From: Aquilaria yunnanensis
Lineage: Eukaryota; Streptophyta; Magnoliopsida; Malvales; Thymelaeaceae
Reading direction: 5' to 3'
Assembly: GCA_039654915.1 (NCBI GenBank)
Contig: CM077597.1
Location: forward strand, 42,444,001-42,508,000
Length of the DNA: 64,000 bases
In this document: positions 11,518-22,602 of the stretch, piece by piece
How positions within the stretch are numbered: the first letter of the stretch is position 1
How the letters are laid out: every line of letters begins with the position of its first letter
Made by a program: the position numbers and the translations under genes
Notes under the pieces: generated by a model
Database searches by the model: none
What the model was told of the DNA's origin: nothing
What the model saw: the letters and a program-made list of their open reading frames with translations, nothing else

Positions 11518-14287
11518 AAAAGTGCTAAAGTAGATACATTGGGCAAATCTCATGAACATAAAGACATTTAAGAAGTACCTTGTCATGCTTGTGACTTGCA
11601 TAAGCCATGGTTTGTAATTTTTATGTGCATATGATGTACATGAATGGTGTAGATAAGTGATGCAAGTCATGGACATAAAGAAAAGATCCATAGAAGGTCA
11701 AGTACCCACAGGATAGCCTGAGGACATCTTGGGCACACTTGAGTGCACCTAAGTGGGACATGAGGGAAAGTGCTATACTTGTGAGCCAAAAATGGTAAAA
11801 ACTAAGTGCCAAGATATGCTATGAAGTGAAGGCTCATAATGTGAAAAAAGGCAGTGAATAGCCTAAGAAAACTAAGAGACCACCAATGAGGGGCATAGAG
11901 GGCTCTTGAGCGCACTTTTGTGAGCATTTATGTGACCATAGAGAATTTAAAACTAAGTGCCTCAAGGGAAACAAGGTTGGATGGATACTAAATGATAAAA
12001 TAAGAATGAGGATTCCAATACAAGGAAAAAAGAAGAAGGAAACTAAAGTGCTCCAAGAAAAAGCACTAGAAGACTTTTAGGTACACCTTTGTGTGTAACC
12101 TTAGGCATGTGAAGGCTTTAAAGCCAAATGTCTTGGAAAGGATTATGGGGGACTGATGCTTTGGATTGAAATGAGGATAAAAGCAACAATGTAAGCCAAG
12201 AAAAGGTGAAGAACACATGAAAGCCATAAGGCGCACCCTAGGGTGCACTATGGGGGTCTCTGGTCTATTTAAAGTGTACCTAAGTTAAAGTGGAAGTTTA
12301 AGGACCTAAATTAATGAATTTATAAGCAAAGTGGGTGCTCAAAACATCCCACTAAAAGAGCATAGTAGTTCCATAAAATACACTAAATGATTCAAGTGAC
12401 TTGGAAGGAATTAGACCAAAGAATGGTCAAAATTCCTAGGCCACCAAGGCCATTTCGGCCGAAACTTCCACTACTTGACTAAGCTTGAATTAATATAGCT
12501 TCTTAGCTATTTCTTGGGGTAGGCATGACCTCAAAATTCAAAGCCAGGGTTTTGGTAAAGGCATTAAAAATAAACTAGTAGGCTTAAGGGTAGGCCAATG
12601 ATGGTTCATATGGTGTGTTGCAGATTTCTTACTTCCTTGATGCCATTTCTAAGCTAGGTAAGGGTTCATAAGAAGTTTTTTCTCCTATATTTTGAAGGGA
12701 AGAATATTGCCTTAGAGGATGGCTATGGTGGAATGAACCTAAGAGCTATGTTAATGGGCTATGTTTTCATTAAGCACTATGGTGTGGTAGCTTGTTTACT
12801 TTTGGCAAGCATTAGGGTTTTTGATCAATTATGGATGAACTTATTCAATTACATGGAGCTCTATGTTCATGTTAATTTGATTCTAATGAAAGTGATCACT
12901 TGGTAAATTGACAAAAAGAAATGCTTGCTAAGTTAAAGTGAAACCATGTATGTGGTGTGTGTGCTTTCATGCTTCTTTGATTGTTTGCATGTGCTAACCT
13001 TTGAATTATGTATATAAGTATCTTGTATTATGTTAGGCCTTGTCTCTATTATGTTTTCTTTGTCTTTGTTTGCAGGTTAAAAAGGTGAAATTGGATGTTT
13101 ATATGAATAACAATGTTTAGAACATTGTGTAAGCACTAGGTGCTGAATTGAATCCTTATTGAGTACTTATGTGCTCATTCCCTATTTTTCCCATTTGAGG
13201 TAAAGATTTGGAGGAATAGAAGCTAGGGAACCTGCTTAGAGGTGCATGTATAATAAGGTAATGGCTCAAATTTGTGGCTTATGAAAGATGGATTGACAAT
13301 CCATATTGTGAACTAATGTTTGTAAATGGATGTGTAGGCTACAATGGCCATTGTGGGTTTAGCTGCGTCTGCATCTATTCTAGTTTGGGTAAAGACTGGA
13401 AGGGTTATAAGACAACTTTGACCTAAGTGTCTTGTAAAAGTAGAGGTTAAAGTAACTATAAGAGTTGAAACTATTTAAGCCCAATATGTGTGCATACTAG
13501 TTTTTGTAATGGCTTAACTTTTGTGTATGTAACTTTTGGCCATGTAACACTTAGGATGCCTAATTTTGAAATGTAAAATTATGTACATATAGCTAGCTAA
13601 GGTGGTATATGCCATGTGCCTTGAAGGTACATAATGGGCCAGGTAAGTCTTCCGTGGCAATAAGTGTAACAAGTTAGAGAATGCATGCATAGTTTGTAGC
13701 TAATCAACCTAGCATGTATGCATGTATATAGGCATGAATGTGTGTATGTATGATAGGCTACAAGCAAGCCTCCCAAGTACACTAAAGCACACATATACAG
13801 GTATATACCCAAGCCCACCTACACCTTCTCATATGCACCCAATAGGTAACAAGGTAAGCTAAGTTGAGTGCACTCAAAAAAATAATAAATTAAATTTGTA
13901 ACTTAATGTGTTAAACTTGCCACATAACCTGTTAATTGATAAATTTAATGGATAGTTCATTTGGTAATCACCACCTACGTCTTATCTTGTTAACAACTAA
14001 AATTTGAGGTTAAGTATCCTGGTTGTCATGTCCTACTTCACCATATAAAAATAGTTGGTTCATTTATACCTCTTAGGGGGTTTAGGGTGGGGCTGAATTG
14101 GGCCCTGACATACACAGTATCAATGTTTTTCATATTATGAAAATTAAGAAAGGATGGATAACTATGTTGAAAAACTAGCTCATCAGTGGGAGGTTGCCAG
14201 AAGACCCTTGAAAAGTTGCCTAGGTTAAGCAAAGAGTTGCAAGATACTTCCCAATTAGTGAAGAGCTATATAGATAAGGGTTTTCCA
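11518..14287. repeat. LTR-like block K, unresolved
   Basis: The first about 35 bases continue the H RNase H relic. The rest has no supportable coding frame. A segment at 13075-13190 has the same layout as the chromovirus LTRs: a T-rich stretch ending TTGCAGGT, then CCTTATT, a 7-bp hairpin and a CATTCCC run. I therefore think most of this block is another diverged chromovirus LTR inserted in H, but I could not fix its ends or a target duplication. It also holds a short alternating GTATGCAT-type stretch around 13710-13760. Confidence 0.4.
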
Positions 14288-16513
14288 TGTTATGATTCTC
14301 CTAGTAGGAAGCTTGATCATGGAATGTAAAGTAATTAAAACCTAGTTTGGAACCTTATTTCAAGTCAACATCACAAGAATAAGTATGTTTGGCAAAGTTC
14401 ACTAAGTTCCGAGGAGTATAAGGCACCGAATAAGGTTTGGGGGCAAAATTGGTAATTTTTTGTCCCAAAGTGTTGGGTCAAGTCCCGAGATTTAAAAATG
14501 AGGTTTTGGAAACCTAAATCTTGCTTTGAACCCAAACTTAGCTTAAATAAACAAAATTTGACCAAGGTTTGACTATAGTTACTATTTACGGAAGAGGGCT
14601 TTTTGTAAATTTTTATAAAGTTGGGTGGCTTGGTGTTTTAAAACTTATGAAACCTGGTAAAGTGAAAGGGTGCCTGCCTTTTTTTTCTTCAACCCGAGTT
14701 CATCCTTTACCCTTTGATTTCTTCATGAATTTAAGCTCAAAATCAAGAGATTTTGGTGAAATTTGAAGCTACCAAGGGTATATATGCATTGGATGACTTA
14801 ATTCAAGTGGATTTTTGTGTTTTTGAAGCTTGGAATTATGTTTCCAACTAGTCCTTATTTTTTATGTGAGGTAACATGTGTTTCCATGGTGATTTCTTGT
14901 TTATTTGATGATTTGAAGCTTGGGCTTTGGTTCGATGTTAGTAATTTGATGTCTTGTGCATTTGTTTCATTGGAACTTAGGTAGAACTTTGTGGAATCAT
15001 GTTTTTATGGAAGAATTACTTGGTTCTTGCTTGTGGCTAGAAATCAAGGTAAGGGAGTTATGGTTTTAAGCTTGATTGATGTTGTTGGAGTAAGTTTGCT
15101 TGATGAAATCAAGTAGTTTTGGCAATAGCATTAGTATTTGGGCAAGTGTGATCAAGGTGGGCTATGTGCTTGGTGAAGCTTGGAATGATGTTATAATGCA
15201 TCATAGTTATATTTGTGATAGTTTGTTGTGGCCTTTGTAACATGTTTTACAGGTATGTGGAGTTGGAAGGCCATCCAAGCATGTTTGGTATGCTTGGGAT
15301 GTCTTCCAAAGTATATGTAGCAAAACTAAGATTTTGTGGGCATGAAAGTATTGGTGACGTGTTGCCACTACCCATGACATGTCACCAACATCACAAAAAG
15401 TTCTAGCAACTTATGTACTGTGGCAACACATCGCCATAGTTATGTTGGCCGAAAATTCTCAATTTTGCTAGAGGGTTCGATGGGAGGCCCGATGGGGTGC
15501 ATAGGGTACCTAATGGTTAACGTGCCATTGAGCATGAGCTTTCAATGTGGAACCTTAGTGCACCTAGTGGGTCTTCAGGACCTAGTTGACATTAGTCTTA
15601 TCATAGTGCCCTTGTAGAACATAAGGGAATTTCAACTGGTGAATTTCACTAGTTAGCCTAGTAAGCTATACTTGCTAGTAGACAAGGCTATGCCTTGTAG
15701 TTCACGGACTGGGTGAGGAAAAGTCCTAAAGGACTAAAACTTGTGCACATAAGTTTAGCCTCAAGTTGTACGAGCTCACAGTAGATTATATATGTTCATA
15801 TATGTGTCATCTTTAATATTTTTCTTACAGGTGAAGACCCTTACTGAGAATACTTGAATTCTCACTCCCTTGTTTATGTTGTGGAGATTTTGAGTTTGTT
15901 GGACCTGATAACCACAGAGGGTTGTTGTGGTAGTCTATTGTTGCAAGTGCTTTGTTTTGAGAATCCTTGTGATTCAAGTTTTGGTGGTTACTTATTGGTT
16001 AAGTTACAATACTAACTATAGTATTGTCTTGGCGATAGAGGCTAGCCGCACGTGGATCAACTTTTGTGACTAACCACTATGACTCATTTTGAAGGTGGGA
16101 GTTAGTTGGGAGGATCTCAGTAAGAGGCTTGTATTTGTTGTTTTCTTAGTTGCCTCCCATGTCTATGTTTTGAGCTTAAGAATCTAAAGTTACTCTTGGG
16201 TAAGAAGCATTAGCCTACTTTTGTTGAAAGCCTTCACATGGTTATTATATTTAGGAATGAAAACATAAATGTTGATTTTGTATGCTTTGGCTATTTAAAC
16301 ATGATTTCTATGAAAAGTGCCTTGGCCATGTGAATGTTTTATGATTTCCAATTACTCGAGTCAAAGCCAAAAAGGCTTGCATCTGGCATTTTCTAGGTTA
16401 ATCAACTGGCATCTTGGAGTTTTAATTCACCTACATATATAACTGGCCAGTTGTAACCACTGTGAGATATGTTCTCACAGGTTTCCTGGGTAGGGCCAAG
16501 GGTGGCTATGTTA
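14288..16513 (+). repeat. 5' LTR of chromovirus G
   Basis: It begins TGTTATGATTCTCC. The matching 3' LTR starts at 33763 with TGTTATGACTCTCC, and the first about 740 bp of both align clearly. The right end is placed just before a primer site at 16519; the terminal bases are decayed and I see no clear CA, so the end is approximate. The LTR contains a T-rich/ACAGGT segment at 15811-15832 and a hairpin at 15845-15864 discussed in the findings. Confidence 0.75.
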
Positions 16514-16518
16514 GTTTT

Positions 16519-16530
16519 TGGTATCAAAGC
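16519..16530 (+). other. Primer binding site of G (initiator Met tRNA type)
   Basis: TGGTATCAAAGC differs by one base from the TGGTATCAGAGC complement of plant initiator-Met tRNA. It lies about 5 bases after the 5' LTR, where minus-strand DNA synthesis would start. Confidence 0.75.
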
Positions 16531-18343
16531 TCTAGTGTAAAGTGCATAAATATTGGAGGCTAAGACTGAGATCTAGTTTTAAAGTCCATGTGCTAGGATA
16601 GTTTGTATTGACCAACATTTGGGAAATGTCATCTGGCTTTGGTTGCAGGTTGCTTTGGTTGACATTAGGTCAGGAGCTTCAAGATATGCTAGGGAACCTG
16701 GTGAAGGTTCTAGTGATTTGGTTGTGGCAAGGTTGGATAAGATATCCATGGTGCTTCAGTGGATGACTTAGACTTTGGTGCATGTGGCACAAGCCATGCC
16801 TACCATAATGAATGAGCTGTTCCAAGACTAAGAGGACCAAGGAGCTATTTAGGAAGAAAATGGCCAAGGGAATGAACTACACCAAGGTCAGGAGAGGCAT
16901 GCTTGAGAAGTTCAAGAAAGTTGACCCACCAAATTTTTATGGTTTTGGCAACTAGGATCGAGTGGAAGTTAGTTATCCAGGATGAATCGGGTTTTTACTT
17001 ATGGGGGCTATGAATTAGAGCAAAGAATGCCCTTAGTACCTTTCTTTTTGAGAGGGAGGGCTAGGTTATGGTGGGATGAAGTGTTTGAAATGTTGAAGGA
17101 AAGTAATGGCAATTGATTGGAGCACAGGAAAAAGGTGCTCAAGTGGTTAGACTTCGAGAGGAAGTTTCGACAGGAATACATCAATGAGGCTAGCCAAGAT
17201 TAGAGAAGGATCTAGTTTGAGAAGGTTGTTCAAGGAGAAATGTATTTGAGGAAGTATGAACAACGCTACAATTCACTTATTCGAGATGCTCCTTATATGG
17301 TTGGTAATGATGAGTTGAAGGCCAGGAAATTTTTTCAAGGGCTTAAGCCCATTCTTTGGATGTATATGGTGACGGTGGACATCCAAAGGTATCGCCAAGT
17401 GGTTCAGAAGGCATTGGCATTAGAGAGTAAAATTGAGGACTCAAGAATACAAACTAAGATGGTGAAGGTTGGACCATCCAACCTAGGAAAAAGTGCTGGG
17501 AAATGTCCAATCATAGGAAAGTTGGTTAGAGCCAAGGTCTTTTCAAGATGAGAAAATGGGGCTTGTCCCCTAAGTGTAGGCGGCCCTATGGAATGAAGCC
17601 ATGTACTTGGGAGCCAATCTCTAAAACAACTATGGTTGGAGCGGTCATTAGGTGAGGGAATCTTCACAGGCTTAACCCTTGTCAGGTCCACGTAGGAATC
17701 CACCCCCTGTACCCCCTTCCATAGGAAATTAATATGGTTTGGCCCCAGCAGCTGTTCAACCAAGGGTTTTTACCTTAGCTCATCAAGTGACCAAAGAGCC
17801 AGCTGCTATTTGAGGTAACTTTACATTCCAGAATGGTAGTGTTAAAGTACTTTTTGATACTAAAGCTACTCTTTCTGTGATATTGTCTGCCTTGGTGGAT
17901 AGACTTAAATTGTGGCATGAAATCTCCAATGAGTTAAAGCTTATCAGGACTGCAGAAAGGACTTTTATTATAACCAATGAATTAGTTACTAGGTATCCAT
18001 TGCAGTTAAATAACCATGATTTTTCTTGTGAATTGTGGGTTATAGACTTCAAGTCTTGTGACCTAGTATTGGGAAAGGATTGGCTAAGCAAGAACAAGCT
18101 ACAAATTGATTGTGCTAGTCACTCTGTTGACATTACTAATGCTCAGGGAGCTATAGTGACTTGCACAGGAGGGTTAGTGTCCAATGTTAAGAGTTTGTAG
18201 CTTAGACTTATCGATTCTATCCCCATATTCAATGAAGAGGAATATTATTCTTTGAATGGGGTGGCCATAGAGGAAGAACTTGAAGAAATTCCTGTGGCCA
18301 ATCAATTTCCTGAGGTGTTTCTAGTGGACTTGCTTGGGTTACT
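16531..18343 (+). pseudogene. Chromovirus G gag and protease, decayed
   Basis: Gag relics run from about 16680 to 17560. The longest open part (17240-17551) has the LRKYEQRYNSL ... KARKFFQGLKP pattern typical of chromovirus Gag, with stops before and after it. Protease follows at about 17815-18200: VLFDTKATLSVI and later LVLGKDWL. The expected catalytic DTG reads DTK, so the active site is lost. The region ends at FPEVF, the usual linker before RT, where a solo Copia LTR is inserted at 18344. Confidence 0.8.
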
Positions 18344-19753
18344 TATTAGTGTTGTGCCCAAAAGCCAATCATGAGATGATTGTATTTTGCACATTGAGTT
18401 ATGATATTTTATTGAGGCGTTAATCCAGTAATTATGTTTGTTGTTTTGTTTCTACGTAATGTAATAAATATAATTATAACCCTAGAATAATGATATTCTT
18501 AAATGTCCATGGTCTAGTATTATTGCAGAGTGGGTTACAATAATACATATAGACTAGCTTATATGGAGACTAATATGAGATATGTAGTCTACATATGGAT
18601 ACAAGTTGGAGAACTTGTGTACTGGACCGACCCACCCTGACAACGCTACATGGATTGTTATATGAGTGTCATAAGTGATTCTCATAGTGATCATGGTATA
18701 CGTAGTCCTTTGACCAAAGGTCATCAAGGTTCCCAACATGTAGTCACATGCTTTGATACTTCCTTTTGTTGCTTGTAATTGAGTGAACTTGAAGGAGGTC
18801 ATTGGGTATGTCACATATCATGTGGAGCGTTTTGTATGATCAAGATAGGATTTGCCCCTCCTATGTAACGTGAGTGATATCTTCAGGCCCTTTGATAAAG
18901 TGAGACTTAGAAAATGCATAGCCATGCTTGAATGAGTTGATATATGATATCAATGTCATTAGTTTAAGTTAGTCTACTCGATAATCAAGAAACCAAAGAT
19001 TGGGCTATACAAGAGTGACACATTCCATGTCTCGTGCTTAGTCTTGATATCTTAGACAAAGGGACAATGACATATACGGATAATGATCATAAAGGTTTAG
19101 TCGAACGAATGGGAATCTTATCAATTGGGTAGCAATGATGTGTTGCTAGACACTACTTATTGCTTATGATCGTAAATGTGATTTATGATCATTGCTAACA
19201 TGGTAAAAGCTTATTGGGTCACACACCGAAAACCTATTGGATTATTTGAGTGCATGGGCTAATTTATTTGGGTTATGGTTTCATGATAATTGTGTGATAA
19301 TAATTGGCCCAAAAGTTGAGCCATTATTAAGCCCAAAATTAAACCTAATTGGATTAGGGCTTTGAAAACCATTAGGCATGGAAGTTGAGTCTCACTATAA
19401 ATACATCATATAGTGAGAAATTGATAGCTTTTGCCCTCGCCTCCCAAAAGTTCCAGCCGCACTCTTGTCTTGCCATTTCTTGGAGGACATAAGCTAGCAC
19501 TATGGCCGCAAGAGAAACACATCTGCTGGGATGTGGAGGAGGCGTGGTGATCTCGAGAGGCTCATGTGGATACTGTAGAGAGCTTGAACACATCAACTGT
19601 TCAAGTTTTTGTGATTTGACTCAACAGTTTGGTGAAAGATCTCAACTGAATTAGGTATGAAAATTTTGAACACCCGGTTTACCCTATTTCACTTGGATCC
19701 TAGAGGGTTTCAGTTATATCCCACTATGCTTGTTCGGCTCCCAAAACCATACA
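18344..19753 (+). repeat. Solo Copia LTR inside G
   Basis: A 1410-bp LTR of the A/D Copia family, plus orientation, more diverged than the D LTRs. The start reads TATTAGTGTTGTGCCC (TG changed to TA) and the end CCATACA. Flanks TTACT (18339-18343) and TTACC (19754-19758) form a target duplication with one mismatch. No internal Copia sequence remains. Confidence 0.85.
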
Positions 19754-21721
19754 TTACCACACAAGAGGGGCACCGTGTTTTCTATTCATCTTCAACTTGG
19801 GGTAGAACCAATTTCAATACCTCCTTATTGAATGTCAGGTCCCGAGATGGATGAGCTAAAGAAGCAGTTAGAAGAGCTACTAGGGAAAGGCTTTATAAGG
19901 CCTAGTGTTTCACCCTGGGGAGCCTCGGTGTTGATTGTGAAGAAGAATGACAGAACTTTGAGACTATGCATCGACTACAGAAAGTTTAATAGAGTAATAG
20001 TCAAGAACAAATATTTGTTTTTTAGGATTGATGACCTATTTGATAGGCTCAGGGGAGTGAAGGTGTTCTCTAGGATTGAGCTCTAGTCTGGGTACTTTCA
20101 AATCAGGGTTAAAGAGAAAGATATCTCAAAGACCACCTTCAAGACAAGATATGGGCACTACGAGCATGCAGTTATGCCATTTGGTGTGACCAACGCCCTG
20201 GCAATGTTCACGGAAGCTATGAAGAAGATCTTCAGACCATTCTTGGAACTATTTGTTGAAATCTTTATTAATGATATCATGGTATACTTGCAGACTACCC
20301 AAGAGCATGAAGAGCACCTTAGAACAATTTTGCAAGTGCTAAAGGATAATCAGTATTATGCAAAGCTATCTAAGTGCGAGTTTTGGTTTGGGAGCATACA
20401 GTTTCTAGGGAACATCATAAGTGCTCTGTGTTTGTTAGTTGATCCTGAAAAGGTCCAAGCCGTAGTTGAGTGGAAAAGACTAACTACAGTGACAAAGATC
20501 CAGAGCTTTTTGGCTTGGCAGGCTACTATAGGAGGTTCATAGAGTAATTCTCTATGATATCGACACTGTTGACAGCCTTGACAATGAAAACTCAGAAGTT
20601 TGATTGGACACCAAAGTGTGAAGAGGTGTACTTGGAGTTGAAAAAGAGGTTGATGAGTGCACTGATACTTATTCTATGAGATCTAAACAAAGCTTTCACA
20701 GTGTACATAGATGCATCGGGTTCTGGTCTAGGGTGTTTATTAATGCAGGAAAAGCAAGTGATTGCCTGTGGCTCAAGGCAATTGAGGCATAATGAGTTGA
20801 ACTACCTAGTTCATGACCTTGAGCTAGTAACAGTAGTCATCACTCTTAAACTTTAGAGGTATTATTTCATGTCGAGATCATTTACGATTTTCACTATTGA
20901 TAAGAGTTCGAAATACTTGTTCACTCAAAATGAGTTGAATATGAGGCAATGATGGTGGATCGAGTACATAAAAGATTATGATTGCTCAGTTGAGTATTGT
21001 GCCAGAAAAGAAAATGTAGTAGTAGATGCACTAAGTCGGAGGTACATAGGAGTGATCCTATCTAAGGATCTGGCTATAAGTCCTTCAAGAGGAGTGTCGG
21101 GTGATTTTTTTCGGCTTTGTATAAGTTTTAGAAAAACCTAGAAAGGTCCTTAGTTTACATTTTTGAGATACAATCAGTTTGGTTGGCTAAAGTCAGAGAT
21201 GCTCAAAGAAAAAATCCATTGCTGAAGAAAATTTTTAGAGAGGAGACACTTGGTACTCTAAAAAAGGAGTTCTAGTACAAGGATGGAATAATATACCATG
21301 GAGATTGACTCTATGTGCTGAATGTAGAAGGACTTAGGGACTTAGGCACCAAGTCCTTCAAGAGGCACATTGTAGTAGGTTAAATGTTCATCTTGGTGTT
21401 AGTAAGATGCAATCTAAAGATGCATTTTTGGAGGCCAGTACTCAAGAGGGATGTAGCAGGACAAGTGGCAAAGCATTTGACATGCCAAATGGTTAAGGTG
21501 GAACATCAGAAACTGGCGAGCACACTTCAGAGTTTACCTCTCCTAGAGAGGAAGTGGGGATCCATTACAATGTACTTGCTAGTAGGGTTACCAAATACTC
21601 GGAGTCAGCATGATGCTATATGGGTAGTGGTCGATAGGTTGAGTAAATCGGCGCACTTAATACCTATAAGGATTTATTATACTTTGGAGAGGTTGGCTCA
21701 ATTACATGTCAAGGAGATTGT
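19754..21721 (+). pseudogene. Chromovirus G RT, RNase H and first part of integrase
   Basis: RT starts at about 19835 ([29 protein letters not shown]) and runs to about 20540. The catalytic box that should read FIDD reads FIND, so the polymerase is inactive; a TAG interrupts at about 20084-20086. RNase H follows (TVYIDASGSGLGCLL near 20700; DALSRRY near 21030). Integrase runs from about 21360 to 21721 (HDAIWVVVDRLSKSAHLIPI), with the first catalytic Asp region reading MYLL instead of MDFV. The reading stops at HVKEIV, where element B is inserted, and resumes at 32829. Confidence 0.85.
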
Positions 21722-22602
21722 TGATAGCCAAACGCTATCGCCTCTATCTGGCCGAACTCCCTGCCACAATGATGGCCAGAAGAAGCTGGCGCTACCCGAG
21801 AAAAGGTGCGATAAGGCACCTCAGGAGATAGCCGAAGAGCTCCGAGCCCGGCACGCCAGGAAACCCCGAGGACACTACTCGCCCCCCCAAAGGTTGTGAA
21901 CAGATCGCCTTTGGAAAAGCGGCACCAGACATAGCGAGCCGAACATGATATCCCCGAAGGCGGAACTCACTGAAACTGGGAACCCCCGAACTGAGGGCTT
22001 GTTTCCCGAAGAGGCTCTGTCCGAACTAAAGGACGACCTCACCCAGGGACCTCGGGAGTACGGCAGGAGCATTTATGGAAGCATTTAAGGAAGCCTCTGA
22101 CACGTCCTTTCATAGACATCATAAAGCCGCCTGAATAGGCGCTCTAACACGCGGACGCCATCAGAATCACATCATGGCCCACCTCAGCACGTGGCTCAAG
22201 GCAACCTGCTACCAGCTATCTGCCCCCTATGCCCAGAAATTCAGGAACATCCGACCGAACACGTGTCGCGATCTGAACGGGCTAGGCACTCCTATAAATA
22301 CCAGGAATTAATACTTGGCAGGAGGCTGGCTGGTTGGCAAAAACACTGCTCCCACACTCTGAGAAAACTACCAGGCAAGACTCTTCAGCCCTTTGTGCTA
22401 TTTCCTCTGCCTTTTCTCAGCCACCACTGACTTGGGCGTCGAAGGCTCCCCCCCCGGAAAAACACTCCGGGGTCCTCCTAACCCTTTGTTTCTGAGCTTT
22501 CAGGCACTCTCCTTTGGGCTATCCATTCCATCAGACGTTCTTCCTCCCAGAAGTCTCTCCACCAGTCACCATGACTATAAACGATGAGGCCCCTGGCCAT
22601 CA
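21722..22602 (+). repeat. 5' LTR of B
   Basis: TGATAGCC ... GGCCATCA, 881 bp. It is GC-richer than the surrounding older elements. It carries ACGT-core boxes (CACGTGGC near 22189, CACGTGTC at 22260-22267) and a TATAAATA at 22293-22300. Confidence 0.95.
22260..22300 (+). promoter_or_regulatory. Promoter core of B 5' LTR: G-box/ABRE-like box and TATA
   Basis: CACGTGTC at 22260-22267 lies 25 bp before TATAAATA at 22293-22300. The same pair is at 32481-32488 and 32514-32521 in the 3' LTR. In element C the box reads CATGTGTC and the TATA is kept (minus strand, 60662-60669). CACGTG boxes are bound by plant bZIP and bHLH factors, so stress- or light-linked transcription is possible. Confidence 0.6.

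Noticed and set aside
13700..13830. Alternating GTATG/CATGTA stretch as a microsatellite or Z-DNA site.
   Set aside because: Short and imperfect; not distinct from the AT-rich LTR-like background.
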